In this document: positions 35,513-44,784 of the stretch, one piece after another
Numbering within the stretch: position 1 is the first letter of the stretch
Layout: each line of letters opens with the position of its first letter
NCBI RefSeq assembly: GCF_014204915.1
Contig: NZ_JACHMH010000001.1
Coordinates: 2,108,001 to 2,172,000, forward strand
DNA: 64,000 bases
Source of the DNA: Crossiella cryophila
GTDB lineage: Bacteria > Actinomycetota > Actinomycetes > Mycobacteriales > Pseudonocardiaceae
Direction of reading: 5' to 3'
Made by a program: the position numbers and the translations under genes
The notes under the pieces: generated by a model
Database searches by the model: none
The model's input: the letters and a program-made list of their open reading frames with translations, nothing else
Told to the model about the DNA's origin: nothing

Positions 35513-36304
35513 TCAGCTCCCGGCGCGGCCGGGCTGACCGCCGATCCTGGCCGTCAGCCCGGCCGCGCTTTGCACTGCCTCGGCGGCGAGTTCGGGCCAG
35601 TCCTGGCCGCATTCCTGCTCGCACTCGTGCCGGACGGTCAGACTGATCGCGGCCACCGGCCGCCCGCTGTGGTCGAAGACCGGCACCGCGACCGAGGCGA
35701 AGCCGGGGGTGACGTGGCCGTCCTCCACCGACCAGCCGCGCTGCCGTTCGGCGGTGAGCAGCCTGCGCAGCGCCGGCAGGTCGCGCGGGCCGCGGCCGGT
35801 GCGGTCCACGAACGCCCGCGCGGACGGGAACAGCGCCCGCACCTGGGCGGCGGGCAGGCCGCTGAGGATGGCCCGGCCGGAGGCGGTGAGCTGGGCCGGC
35901 AGCCGCACGCCGATGTCGGTGACCAGGGTCTGCGGCCGGTGCGGTTGCTCCTTGAGCAGGTAGAGGGCTTCCGCGCCGTGCAGCACGCCCAGGTGCGCGG
36001 TGGTCTCCACTCGGTCCACCAGGCGGCGCAGCAGCGGCCGGGCCAGCCGCTCCAGCGGGTCGTGGCGCAGGTAGGCCGAGCCAAGCTCGAAGGTGGCCAC
36101 GCCGAGGCCGTAGCGGCGTTCCTCGGTCAGATGGGTGACGAATCCGGCCGCCACCAGCTCGGTGAGCAGGTGGTACGTGGTCGAGCGGGGCAGCTCCAGC
36201 TCACGCGCGATGGCGGCCGCGGAGATCGGGCCCGCCCGCTTGGCCAGCAGCCGCAGCACGGCCAGCCCACGCCGTAGCGCGGGGACGTCGCTGCTCTCGC
36301 CCAC
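35513..36304 (-). CDS. IclR family regulator, probable hut operon regulator
   Basis: A 263-residue IclR regulator: N-terminal winged helix (GLAVLRLLAKRAGPISAAAIARELELPRSTTYHLL) and C-terminal effector-binding domain from about residue 85, with the Cys-containing end HECEQECGQDWPELAAE. It is transcribed from GTG 36304, divergently from hutH, and two palindromes lie in the shared 89-base gap. This context makes it the likely regulator of histidine utilisation, responding to histidine or urocanate (inference). Repressor or activator function cannot be told from sequence. Confidence 0.88.
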   Translation of the reverse strand: MGESSDVPALRRGLAVLRLLAKRAGPISAAAIARELELPRSTTYHLLTELVAAGFVTHLTEERRYGLGVATFELGSAYLRHDPLERLARPLLRRLVDRVETTAHLGVLHGAEALYLLKEQPHRPQTLVTDIGVRLPAQLTASGRAILSGLPAAQVRALFPSARAFVDRTGRGPRDLPALRRLLTAERQRGWSVEDGHVTPGFASVAVPVFDHSGRPVAAISLTVRHECEQECGQDWPELAAEAVQSAAGLTARIGGQPGRAGS

Positions 36305-36323
36305 TCGGCCCGCTCCTCAACAC

Positions 36324-36339
36324 GTCTGGGATCCCAGAC
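36324..36339. promoter_or_regulatory. Perfect 16-bp palindrome, probable IclR operator
   Basis: GTCTGGGATCCCAGAC is a perfect palindrome 20 bases upstream of the iclR-family start codon and 55 bases upstream of hutH. IclR regulators bind such inverted repeats in divergent promoters. Confidence 0.65.
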
Positions 36340-36362
36340 AGTGTCACCCCAACCGGCATGGC

Positions 36363-36377
36363 GTGCCAGCCTGGCAC
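36363..36377. promoter_or_regulatory. Second palindrome close to the hutH start
   Basis: GTGCCAG-C-CTGGCAC is a perfect odd palindrome, 17 bases before the hutH ATG. It could be a second operator or a block to translation initiation. Its half-site (CCAG) resembles that of the 36324 palindrome. Confidence 0.5.
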
Positions 36378-36393
36378 AGGTTCTGATGGGCAC

Positions 36394-37932
36394 ATGCAGC
36401 AACCGGTACCCGTCGGCTTGAAGCCGCTCTCCCGCGAGCAGGTCGTCGCGGTGGCCCGCGGCGGCGCGTCCGTGGAGATCACCACGGAGGCCCAGGAGGC
36501 CATGGCGGCCACCAGGGCGCACATCGAGGCACTGGCCGAGGCGACCACGCCCACCTACGGCGTGTCCACCGGCTTCGGCGCGCTCGCCGTCCGGCACATC
36601 CCGCCGGAGAAACGCGCCCAGCTGCAGCGTTCGCTGGTCCGCTCGCACGCCGCAGGCGCCGGGCCGGAGGTCGAGGCCGAGGTGGTCCGCGCGCTGATGC
36701 TGCTCCGGCTGCGCACGCTGACCAGCGGGCACACCGGCATCCGGCCGCGCACCGCGGCCACCATGGCCGCGCTGCTCAACGCCGGACTGGTGCCGGTGGT
36801 GCACGAGTACGGCTCGCTCGGCTGCTCCGGCGACCTCGCGCCGCTGTCCGCGGTGGCGCTGGCGCTGATGGGGGAGGGGCAGGTCCGGGACGAGTCCGGG
36901 CTGCTGCGCCCCACCGCCGAGGCCATGCGCGAACACCGGATCGAACCGGTGCAGCTGGCCGAGAAGGAGGGCCTGGCGCTGATCAACGGCACCGACGGCA
37001 TGCTCGGCATGCTGGTCATGGCCGCCGCCGACCTGCACCGGCTGCTCGACCTGGCCGATCTCACCGCGGCGATGAGCGTGGAGGCGCTGCTGGGCACCGA
37101 CCGGCCCTTCGCCCCCGAACTCCAGGCCCTGCGCCCGCACCCGGGCCAGGCCCGCTCGGCCGCCCGGATGTTCGCCGCGCTGGCCGGCTCGCCGATCGTG
37201 GCCAGCCACCGCGGCCCGGACTGCACCAGGGTGCAGGACGCCTACTCGCTGCGCTGCTCCCCGCAGGTGCACGGCGCGGCCAGGGACACCCTGGCCTACG
37301 TGGAGACCGTGGCCGACCGGGAACTGGCCGCCGCGGTGGACAACCCGGTGGTGCTGGCCGACGGCCGGGTGGAGTCCAACGGCAACTTCCACGGCGCGCC
37401 GGTGGCCTACGCGCTGGACTTCCTGGCCATCCCGATCGCCGATGTGGCCAGCATCGCCGAACGCCGCACCGACCGGATGCTGGACGTGTCCCGCTCGCAC
37501 GGCCTGCCGCCGTTCCTGGCCCACGACCCCGGCGTGGACTCCGGCCACATGATCGCCCAGTACACCCAGGCCGCCCTGGTCTCCGAGCTGAAGCGGCTGG
37601 CCAACCCGGCCTCGGTCGACTCCATCCCCAGCTCGGCCATGCAGGAGGACCACGTCTCCATGGGCTGGTCCGCCGCGCGCAAGCTGCGCAAGGCGGTGGA
37701 CGGGCTGACCACCGTGCTGGCCATCGAACTGCTCACCGCGGCCCGCGCGCTGGACCTGCGCGCCCCGCTCGAACCGGCCCCGGCCACCGCCGCCGCGCTG
37801 CGCGTGCTCCGCGAGCACGTCGCCGGTCCGGGCCCCGACCGCCACCTGGCCCCGGAGATCGCCGCCGCCGAACGCGTGGTGCGTTCCGGCGAGCTGCACG
37901 CCGCGGTCGAACCGCACCTTGGGTCTGCATGA
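36394..37932 (+). CDS. hutH: Histidine ammonia-lyase
   Basis: First enzyme of histidine degradation, releasing ammonia to give urocanate. The 512-residue protein has the MIO prosthetic-group triad as Cys144-Ser145-Gly146 in GCSGDLAPLS, the HAL form with Cys instead of Ala. YGVSTGFG near the N-terminus and NPVVLADGRVESNGNFHG are further family signatures. ATG 36394 is closest to the conserved start. The last five codons and the stop lie inside the 37919-38082 palindrome, so the mRNA 3' end of hutH can fold into that hairpin. Confidence 0.95.
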   Translation: MQQPVPVGLKPLSREQVVAVARGGASVEITTEAQEAMAATRAHIEALAEATTPTYGVSTGFGALAVRHIPPEKRAQLQRSLVRSHAAGAGPEVEAEVVRALMLLRLRTLTSGHTGIRPRTAATMAALLNAGLVPVVHEYGSLGCSGDLAPLSAVALALMGEGQVRDESGLLRPTAEAMREHRIEPVQLAEKEGLALINGTDGMLGMLVMAAADLHRLLDLADLTAAMSVEALLGTDRPFAPELQALRPHPGQARSAARMFAALAGSPIVASHRGPDCTRVQDAYSLRCSPQVHGAARDTLAYVETVADRELAAAVDNPVVLADGRVESNGNFHGAPVAYALDFLAIPIADVASIAERRTDRMLDVSRSHGLPPFLAHDPGVDSGHMIAQYTQAALVSELKRLANPASVDSIPSSAMQEDHVSMGWSAARKLRKAVDGLTTVLAIELLTAARALDLRAPLEPAPATAAALRVLREHVAGPGPDRHLAPEIAAAERVVRSGELHAAVEPHLGSA

Positions 37933-38082
37933 GGAATCGTGTGCGTGAGAGTCGTGATCGAGGTGGTTCCTGGCGGTGCGGCCGGACCGTCCTCATACCG
38001 GACGTATTCGGATGGTCCGGCCGTGCCGCTAGGGGCCGCCTCGGCGCGGCTATTGCGTGCGCGATTCCTTATGCAGACCCAA
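37919..38082 (+). repeat. Long quasi-palindrome element, copy 2, inside the hut operon
   Basis: A 164-bp inverted repeat: left arm 37919-37998, loop CGGAC 37999-38003, right arm 38004-38082. The outer arm TTGGGTCTGCATGAGGAATC pairs with the far end with one G-U. Along the arms, almost all non-Watson-Crick positions are G-U pairs when read from the plus strand, the direction of the hut mRNA. Relative to copy 1 (17788-17949, opposite strand), six outer-arm positions have changed on both sides, preserving pairing. The inner roughly 120 bases are nearly identical between copies. It lies between hutH and hutU and ends 22 bases before the hutU start. Confidence 0.85.
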
Positions 38083-38104
38083 TCGCCATCAATGGGAGGG
38101 TGAA

Positions 38105-39796
38105 GTGAGTACCGCAGGCCCCCGTCCGGTGCGCGCCGCGCGCGGAACCGAGCTGACCGCGCGTGACTGGTCCACCGAGGCCGCACTGCGCATGTTCCAC
38201 AACAACCTCGACCCCGAGGTCGCCGAACGCCCGGACGACCTGGTCGTCTACGGCGGCACCGGCAAGGCCGCCAGGGACTGGAACAGCTTCGACGCGATCA
38301 GCCGCGAGCTGACCACGCTGGCCCCGGACGAGACGCTGCTGGTGCAGTCCGGCCGCCCGGTCGGCGTGATGCGCACGCACGAGTGGGCGCCTCGGGTGCT
38401 CATCGCCAACTCCAACCTGGTCGGCGACTGGGCCACCTGGCCGGAGTTCCGGCGGCTGGAACAGCTCGGGCTCACCATGTACGGCCAGATGACCGCGGGC
38501 TCCTGGATCTACATCGGCACCCAGGGCATCCTGCAGGGCACCTACGAGACCTTCGCCGCGGTGGCCAACAAGCGCTTCGGCGGCACCCTGGCCGGCACCC
38601 TCACCCTCACCGGCGGCCTCGGCGGCATGGGCGGCGCCCAGCCGCTGGCAGTCACCATGAACGAGGGCGTCGCGCTGTGCGTGGAGGTCGACCCCGACCG
38701 CGCCCGCCGCCGCCTGGAAACCCGCTACCTGGACGAGATCGCCGACGACCTCGACGACGCGATCGAGCGTTGCCTGGCCGCCAAGCGGGACCGGCGCGCG
38801 CTGTCCGTCGCGGTCATCGGCAACGCCGCCGAGGTCTTCCCCGAGCTGCTGCGCCGGGGCGTGGACATCGACGTGGTCACCGACCAGACCTCCGCGCACG
38901 ACCCGCTGGCCTACCTGCCCAAGGGCGTCGCGCTGGCCGACTGGCACGACTACGCGGCCAAGAAGCCGGATGAGTTCACCGACCGGTCCCGGGAGTCGAT
39001 GGCCGAGCAGGTCGAGGCCATGGTCGGCTTCATGGACCGCGGCGCCGAGGTCTTCGACTACGGCAACTCCATCCGCGGCGAGGCCAAGCTCGGCGGCTAC
39101 GAGCGGGCCTTCGACTTCCCCGGCTTCGTGCCCGCCTACATCCGCCCGCTCTTCTGCGAGGGCAAGGGCCCCTTCCGCTGGGCCGCGCTGTCGGGTGACC
39201 CCAAGGACATCGAGGCCACCGACCGGGCCATCCTGGAGCTGTTCCCGGAGAACAAGCAGCTGCACCGGTGGATCACCATGGCCCAGGAGCGGGTCGAGTT
39301 CCAGGGCCTGCCCGCCCGGATCTGCTGGCTCGGCTACGGCGAACGCCACCTGGCCGGCCTGAAGTTCAACGAGATGGTGGCCAGCGGCGAACTCTCCGCC
39401 CCCATCGTCATCGGCCGGGACCACCTGGACTGCGGCTCGGTCGCCTCCCCGTACCGGGAGACCGAGGCCATGGCCGACGGCTCCGACGCCATCGCGGACT
39501 GGCCCCTGCTCAACGCCCTGATCAACACCGCCAGCGGCGCCACCTGGGTGTCCATCCACCACGGCGGCGGCGTGGGCATCGGCCGCTCCATCCACGCCGG
39601 CCAGGTCACCGTCGCCGACGGCACCGAACTGGCCGCGCAGAAGCTCGAACGCGTGCTGACCAACGACCCCGCCATGGGCGTCATCCGCCACGTCGACGCC
39701 GGGTACTCCCGGGCGGACGAGGTTGCGGCGGAACGCGGTGTGCGGGTGCCCATGGAAGGAAGCTCCGGCGCCCAGCATCCTGGGCAGGCTGGCTGA
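38105..39796 (+). CDS. hutU: Urocanate hydratase
   Basis: Second histidine-degradation enzyme, forming imidazolonepropionate from urocanate with tightly bound NAD. The 563-residue protein shows the NAD-binding [13 protein letters not shown] and the active-site [18 protein letters not shown] with its conserved Cys. GGGAGGG four bases before GTG 38105 sets the start. The final 12 residues after RGVRVPM ([13 protein letters not shown]) look non-conserved and may have been altered by the neighbouring tnpB insertion, which begins two bases after the stop. Confidence 0.94.
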   Translation: MSTAGPRPVRAARGTELTARDWSTEAALRMFHNNLDPEVAERPDDLVVYGGTGKAARDWNSFDAISRELTTLAPDETLLVQSGRPVGVMRTHEWAPRVLIANSNLVGDWATWPEFRRLEQLGLTMYGQMTAGSWIYIGTQGILQGTYETFAAVANKRFGGTLAGTLTLTGGLGGMGGAQPLAVTMNEGVALCVEVDPDRARRRLETRYLDEIADDLDDAIERCLAAKRDRRALSVAVIGNAAEVFPELLRRGVDIDVVTDQTSAHDPLAYLPKGVALADWHDYAAKKPDEFTDRSRESMAEQVEAMVGFMDRGAEVFDYGNSIRGEAKLGGYERAFDFPGFVPAYIRPLFCEGKGPFRWAALSGDPKDIEATDRAILELFPENKQLHRWITMAQERVEFQGLPARICWLGYGERHLAGLKFNEMVASGELSAPIVIGRDHLDCGSVASPYRETEAMADGSDAIADWPLLNALINTASGATWVSIHHGGGVGIGRSIHAGQVTVADGTELAAQKLERVLTNDPAMGVIRHVDAGYSRADEVAAERGVRVPMEGSSGAQHPGQAG

Positions 39797-39798
39797 CA

Positions 39799-41118
39799 GT
39801 GTCCGGCCGCGCGGTGGTCCAGGCATATCAGTACGCGCTTGACCCGACCCCTGAACAGGAACGCACTCTGCGGTCGCACTGTGGTGCGCAGCGGTATGCG
39901 TTCAACTGGGGACTGCGTCTGGTGCGCGCGAACCTGGATCAGCGCGCGGCCGAGCGCTCCTATGGCATCACCGACGCCGGTCTCACCCCTTCGTCGAACT
40001 GGTCTGCCTACGGCCTGCGCAAGACCTGGAACCAGCGCAAGGACGAGGTGGCGCCGTGGTGGTCGGAGAACTCCAAGGAGGCATACAGCTCAGGATTGGC
40101 GAACCTGGCGAGTGCACTGCGGAACTGGAACGACTCCCGCACCGGTAAGCGTGCTGGCCGCGTGGTCCGGTTTCCCCGGTTCAAGAGCAAGCGGGTGGCT
40201 GGTTCATGTCGGTTCTCCACGGGTGCGTTCGGCCTGGTCGAGGACGATCGACGACACGTGCGACTGCCCAGGATCGGCACCGTGCGAACCCACGAGAGCA
40301 CCCGCAAGCTCTTTCGCCACCTCCAGCGCGGCACTGCGCGAGTTCGGTCGGCCACGGTGGCACACCGGCTCGGTCGATGGCAGGTGTCGTTCTCGGTGGA
40401 GATCACCAGGGTGGATCCCGCCCCGACCCGGCCGGGCGAGGTGGTGGGCATTGATCTCGGTGTGCGGTACCTGGCGGTGCTGTCCACCGGGGAAACGGTG
40501 CCCAACCCGCGGCCGCTGGAGACCGCGTTGCCCCGGCTGCGCCGGTTTCGGCGGAGAATGTCCCGACGCAGCGGCCCGGACCGACGAACGGGACAACTGC
40601 CCTCGAGGCGATGGCTCCGGGCCAGAGCCCGCATCTCAGCACTGCACCTCATGATCCGCTCGGGGATGCTGGGCAACCGCGGATTGGCCCGTCGGGTCGC
40701 TGATGTCGGCATGGCTGAATTCCGGCGACAGATCGAGTACAAGGCCGCCTGGTCGGGCGTGCGCGTTCAGCGTGCTGACCGGTGGTTTCCCTCTTCCAGG
40801 ACATGTTCGGGTTGTGGCGTGGTGAGAACCAAGCTTCGTCTGTCCGAACGTACTTTTGACTGCGAACACTGCGGCGTCGTCATGGACCGCGATCACAACG
40901 CGGCCAGGAACCTGGCCGCGTTGGCTGGCGCGCAGGCAGCAGACACGTCCTCCCTGAGTCGCAGGGCGACGGAAAACGGGCCCGCTGGAAACCCACGTCA
41001 GACCTGCATCGCGCGGGCAACGGGTAATGCCACGGGAAGCCCCACGAGGGCAACGCGGCGCCGCGAGGCGATGGCTCAGGACACGTTTTCAGACGTCTCC
41101 CGAACGGTATCGGAGTAA
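39799..41118 (+). CDS. tnpB: Solo TnpB (IS1341-type), RuvC-II segment deleted
   Basis: RNA-guided nuclease-like protein of IS200/IS605-family elements, 439 residues. Present are the N-terminal helix-turn-helix region (AYQYALDPTPEQERTLRSH), the RuvC-I Asp in GIDLGVRYLAVLS (D219), the zinc ribbon CSGCG...CEHCG and the RuvC-III Asp in MDRDHNAARNLAAL. Between ARISALH and SGMLGNRGLARR about 28 residues normally found in homologues are absent, including the VVEDL motif with the catalytic Glu. The change keeps the frame. No tnpA is nearby. It sits between hutU and the next hut gene; the low-complexity C-terminal tail would overlap any guide RNA. Nuclease activity is unlikely. Confidence 0.85.
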   Translation: MSGRAVVQAYQYALDPTPEQERTLRSHCGAQRYAFNWGLRLVRANLDQRAAERSYGITDAGLTPSSNWSAYGLRKTWNQRKDEVAPWWSENSKEAYSSGLANLASALRNWNDSRTGKRAGRVVRFPRFKSKRVAGSCRFSTGAFGLVEDDRRHVRLPRIGTVRTHESTRKLFRHLQRGTARVRSATVAHRLGRWQVSFSVEITRVDPAPTRPGEVVGIDLGVRYLAVLSTGETVPNPRPLETALPRLRRFRRRMSRRSGPDRRTGQLPSRRWLRARARISALHLMIRSGMLGNRGLARRVADVGMAEFRRQIEYKAAWSGVRVQRADRWFPSSRTCSGCGVVRTKLRLSERTFDCEHCGVVMDRDHNAARNLAALAGAQAADTSSLSRRATENGPAGNPRQTCIARATGNATGSPTRATRRREAMAQDTFSDVSRTVSE

Positions 41119-41120
41119 GT

Positions 41121-42323
41121 ATGAGCACTGCGACGGGGTTGCTGTCGGACATCAGCGGCGTCGGGGCCGACCGCCAGCGCGGCGGGTACTCCCGGCACGG
41201 GTTCGACGTGGTGGAACTGGAACTGCGCGAGTGGTTCATCGCCGAGGCCGGCAAACGCGGCCTGACGGTGGACAACGACCGCAACGGCAACCTGTGGGCC
41301 TGGTGGGGCGCGCCCGGCAAGGACGCGGTCATCACCGGCAGCCACCTCGACTCAGTGCCCGGCGGCGGCGCCTTCGACGGGCCGCTCGGCGTGGTCTCCG
41401 CGCTGGCCGCGGTGGATGTGTTGCAGGCAAGGGGATTCCAGCCGCGGCGGCCGTTCGCGGTGACCGTGTTCGCCGAGGAGGAGGGCGGGCGCTTCGGCGT
41501 GCCCTGCCTCGGCTCCCGGCTGATGGCCGGCAGCATCGATCCGGACGCGGCGCGGCGGCTCACCGACCTCAATGGGATCACCCTGGCCGACGCGGTGGAC
41601 GCGGCCGGGTTCGACCCGGCCCGGCTCGGGCCGGACCCGGAAGCACTGGCCGGTATCGGCTGCTTCGTCGAATTGCACGTGGAACAGGGCAAGGGGCTGG
41701 TCGACGTGGACGCGCCGGTCGGGGTGGCCAGCTCGATCCTGGCGCACGGCCGCTGGCGGTTCCGGTTCACCGGCGAGGGCAACCACGCCGGGGCCACCCT
41801 GATCGGCGACCGCACCGACCCGATGCTGCCGGCCGCCCAGCTGGTGCTGGCCGCGCGGGCCGCGGCGCGGGCGGTGGACGGGGCTCGGGCCACGGTGGGC
41901 AAGCTCATCCCGAATCCGGGCGGTACCAACGTGATCGCCTCCGCGGTGGACGTCTGGCTGGACGCGCGGGCGGCCACCGACGAGGTCACCCGCAACGTGG
42001 TCGCCGAGATCACCGCCGCGGCCAGGGACGCCGCCGAGGCCGAGGGCTGCGAGGTCGCGGTGACCGAGGAGTCCTACGGCGATACGGTGATCTTCGATCC
42101 GGCCCTGCGTGATCAGCTCGCCGCCCAGCTCGGCGGGGTGCCCGCGCTGCCGACCGGGGCCGGGCACGACGCCGGGATCCTGGCCGCCAAGGTGCCCACC
42201 GCGATGCTGTTCGTGCGCAACCCCACCGGCATCAGCCACGCCCCGGCCGAACACGCCGAACCGGCCGACTGCGAGGCCGGGGTCACCGCACTGGCCCACG
42301 TCGTGGAACAGCTCACCCGATGA
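41121..42323 (+). CDS. M20 family amidohydrolase (allantoate/N-carbamoyl amino acid type), hut-associated
   Basis: A 400-residue zinc-dependent amidohydrolase of the AllC/AmaB group. Metal ligands are visible in GSHLDSVPGGGAFDGPLG, AEEEGGRF and HVEQG, and the late His in ISHAPAEH. Within a hut operon lacking a canonical hutG it probably removes the formyl group from N-formylglutamate, the product of HutF (inference). The ribosome-binding GGAG is formed by the last bases of tnpB. The stop overlaps the hutF ATG. Confidence 0.85.
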   Translation: MSTATGLLSDISGVGADRQRGGYSRHGFDVVELELREWFIAEAGKRGLTVDNDRNGNLWAWWGAPGKDAVITGSHLDSVPGGGAFDGPLGVVSALAAVDVLQARGFQPRRPFAVTVFAEEEGGRFGVPCLGSRLMAGSIDPDAARRLTDLNGITLADAVDAAGFDPARLGPDPEALAGIGCFVELHVEQGKGLVDVDAPVGVASSILAHGRWRFRFTGEGNHAGATLIGDRTDPMLPAAQLVLAARAAARAVDGARATVGKLIPNPGGTNVIASAVDVWLDARAATDEVTRNVVAEITAAARDAAEAEGCEVAVTEESYGDTVIFDPALRDQLAAQLGGVPALPTGAGHDAGILAAKVPTAMLFVRNPTGISHAPAEHAEPADCEAGVTALAHVVEQLTR

Positions 42324-43630
42324 GCAGCTACTGGTGTGAACAGGCCTGGCTGCCCGGCGGAGTGACCAGCGGCGTGCTGATCCGCACCGAGGACGGCCTG
42401 TTCACCGAGGTGTCCACAGTGGACAGACCGCCACTTGGTGCCCGGCGGCTGCCGGGGGTGGTGCTGCCCGGGTTCGCCAACGCGCACTCGCACGCCTTCC
42501 ACCGGGCGCTGCGCGGGCGCACGCACGGCGACGGCGGCACCTTCTGGACCTGGCGGGAGGGCATGTACGCGCTGGCCGCCAAGCTCAACCCGGACAACTA
42601 CCGGCGGCTGGCCCGCGCGGTGTACGCCGAGATGGCGCTGTCCGGGGTGACCGCGGTCGGCGAGTTCCACTACGTGCACCACGCCCCCGGCGGCAAGCCC
42701 TACCGCGACCCCAACGCGATGGGCGAGGCCCTGCGCCAGGCCGCCGCCGAGGCAGGCATCCGGCTCACCCTGCTGGACACCTGCTACCTGTCCGCGGGCT
42801 TCGGCGCTCCGCTCGCCCCGGAACAACTCCGCTTCGGCGACGGCGACGCGGCGAGCTGGGCCGCCCGGGTCGCCGCCATGCCCGAGGACGCCAACACCCG
42901 GATCGGCGCGGCCATCCACTCGGTCCGCGCGGTGCCCCGCGACCAGCTCGCCGACGTGGTCGCGGGCGCTTCGGGCCGTCCACTGCACGTGCACCTGTCC
43001 GAACAGCCAGCCGAGAACGAGGCCTGCCAGGCCGCGCACGGCCTGACCCCGGCCGAACTCCTGCACGCCGCGGGCGCGCTGTCCCCGCACACCACCGCGG
43101 TGCACGCCACCCACCTGACCCCCGGCGACATCGCACTGCTCGGCGAGACCGGCACCGGCTCCTGCTTCTGCCCGACCACCGAGGCCGACCTCGCCGACGG
43201 CATCGGCCCGGCCCGCGAGCTGGCCGACGCGGGCAGCCCGCTCTCCCTGGGCAGTGACCAGCACGCGGTCAACGACCCGATCCTGGAAGCCAGGGCGCTG
43301 GAGCACCACGAACGCCTGCGCACCGGCCAGCGCGGCCGGTTCACCCCGGCCGAACTGCTCAAAGCATCCACAGTGGACGGTCACCGGGCACTCGGCTGGC
43401 CGGACGCGGGCCAGATCGCGGTCGGCCAGCGAGCCGATCTGGTGGCACTGCGGCTGGACTCGGTGCGTACCGCGGGCTGCCGTCCGGACCAGGTCCTGCT
43501 GGCAGCCACCGCGTCCGATGTGGACAGTGTGGTCAACGGCGGCCAGATGGTCGTCCGGCATGGTGAACACGTCCGGCTCGGCCCGGTGGGTCCGTTGCTG
43601 GCCAAGGCGATCAACGAGGTGTGGGCATGA
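42320..43630 (+). CDS. hutF: Formimidoylglutamate deiminase
   Basis: A 436-residue amidohydrolase-superfamily enzyme converting N-formimidoylglutamate to N-formylglutamate and ammonia. The metal motif [14 protein letters not shown], the His in [11 protein letters not shown], the HLSEQPAE segment and GSDQHAV provide the expected ligands. It overlaps both neighbours by four bases, confirming its start and operon position. The presence of HutF defines the five-step (deiminase) histidine pathway. Confidence 0.93.
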   Translation: MSSYWCEQAWLPGGVTSGVLIRTEDGLFTEVSTVDRPPLGARRLPGVVLPGFANAHSHAFHRALRGRTHGDGGTFWTWREGMYALAAKLNPDNYRRLARAVYAEMALSGVTAVGEFHYVHHAPGGKPYRDPNAMGEALRQAAAEAGIRLTLLDTCYLSAGFGAPLAPEQLRFGDGDAASWAARVAAMPEDANTRIGAAIHSVRAVPRDQLADVVAGASGRPLHVHLSEQPAENEACQAAHGLTPAELLHAAGALSPHTTAVHATHLTPGDIALLGETGTGSCFCPTTEADLADGIGPARELADAGSPLSLGSDQHAVNDPILEARALEHHERLRTGQRGRFTPAELLKASTVDGHRALGWPDAGQIAVGQRADLVALRLDSVRTAGCRPDQVLLAATASDVDSVVNGGQMVVRHGEHVRLGPVGPLLAKAINEVWA

Positions 43631-44784
43631 CCGTCCTGATCACCGGCATCGGTGAGCTGACCACCAACGACCCCGGACTGGGCCAGTTGACCGACGCCGC
43701 CCTGGTGCTCGACGGCGACCGGGTGGTCTGGGCCGGTCCGGCCGCGAGCGCGCCCGCCGCGGACAACCTGGTCGACGTCGAGGGCCGGGCCGTGCTGCCC
43801 GGCTGGGTGGACAGCCACACCCACCTGCTCTTCGCCGGCGACCGCACCGCCGAGTTCACCGCTCGCATGGCGGGCCAGCCGTACAAAGCCGGTGGCATCG
43901 CGGTGACCGTCAACGCCACCCGCGAGGCCACCGACACCGAGCTGCTCGAGGGCCTGCGCCGCCACCTCGCCGAAGCCGTCGCCCAGGGCACCACCTACCT
44001 GGAAACCAAAACCGGCTATGGCCTCAACACCGAACACGAACTCCGCTCCGCCCGCATCGCCGCCCAACTCGCCGACGAGGTCACCTTCCTGGGCGCACAC
44101 CTGGTGCCACCAGGCTGGGACGCCGACGACTACGTGGATCTGGTCTGTGGCGAGATGCTGGACGCGGTCGCCCCGCACGTCCGCTGGGCCGACGTCTTCT
44201 GCGAAACCGGCGCCTTCGACGAGGACCAGTCCCGCACCGTCCTGAAAGCCGCCGCCGCCAAGGGCCTCGGCCTGCGCGTGCACGGCAACCAGCTCGGCTA
44301 CGGCCCCGGCGTCCGCCTGGCGGTGGAACTCGGCGCAGCCAGCGTCGACCACTGCACCCACCTGACCCCCAGCGACATCGACGCCCTCGCCAACTCCAAC
44401 ACCGTCGCCACCCTGCTCCCCGCCTGCGACCTCTCCACCCGCCAGCCGCTGCCCGAAGCCCGCAAGCTGGTGGACGCCGGGGCCACCATTGCCCTGGCCT
44501 CCAACTGCAACCCCGGCTCCAGCTACACCTCGTCCATGGCCTTCTGCGTGACCACCGCGGTCCTCCAGATGCGCCTCACGGTGGAGGAAGCGGTGCGCGC
44601 GGCCACCTGGGGTGGGGCGCGGGCGCTGGGGCGGGAGAGCGGGGATGGGGCGGTCGGGGTGCTGCGTCCGGGTTCTCGCGCGGACGTGCATGTGTTGAAC
44701 GCGCCGTCGGCGACGCACCTGGCTTACCGGCCGGGGGTGCCGTTGACTCACTCGGTCTGGCGGTCCGGGCTGCGGGTCAAGTAG
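43627..44784 (+). CDS. hutI: Imidazolonepropionase
   Basis: A 385-residue amidohydrolase opening imidazolonepropionate to N-formimidoylglutamate. Motifs include [15 protein letters not shown] (metal His), [14 protein letters not shown] and [16 protein letters not shown] 43627 overlaps the hutF stop. It is the last hut gene; its final 37 bases overlap the converging pentapeptide-repeat gene. Together with hutH, hutU, the M20 hydrolase and hutF it completes conversion of histidine to glutamate and formate. Confidence 0.95.
   Translation: MTVLITGIGELTTNDPGLGQLTDAALVLDGDRVVWAGPAASAPAADNLVDVEGRAVLPGWVDSHTHLLFAGDRTAEFTARMAGQPYKAGGIAVTVNATREATDTELLEGLRRHLAEAVAQGTTYLETKTGYGLNTEHELRSARIAAQLADEVTFLGAHLVPPGWDADDYVDLVCGEMLDAVAPHVRWADVFCETGAFDEDQSRTVLKAAAAKGLGLRVHGNQLGYGPGVRLAVELGAASVDHCTHLTPSDIDALANSNTVATLLPACDLSTRQPLPEARKLVDAGATIALASNCNPGSSYTSSMAFCVTTAVLQMRLTVEEAVRAATWGGARALGRESGDGAVGVLRPGSRADVHVLNAPSATHLAYRPGVPLTHSVWRSGLRVK

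Noticed and set aside
39799-41118. Complete IS200/IS605 transposon
   Set aside because: No Y1 transposase tnpA and no clear left-end hairpin could be identified; it is a solo tnpB with a deletion.
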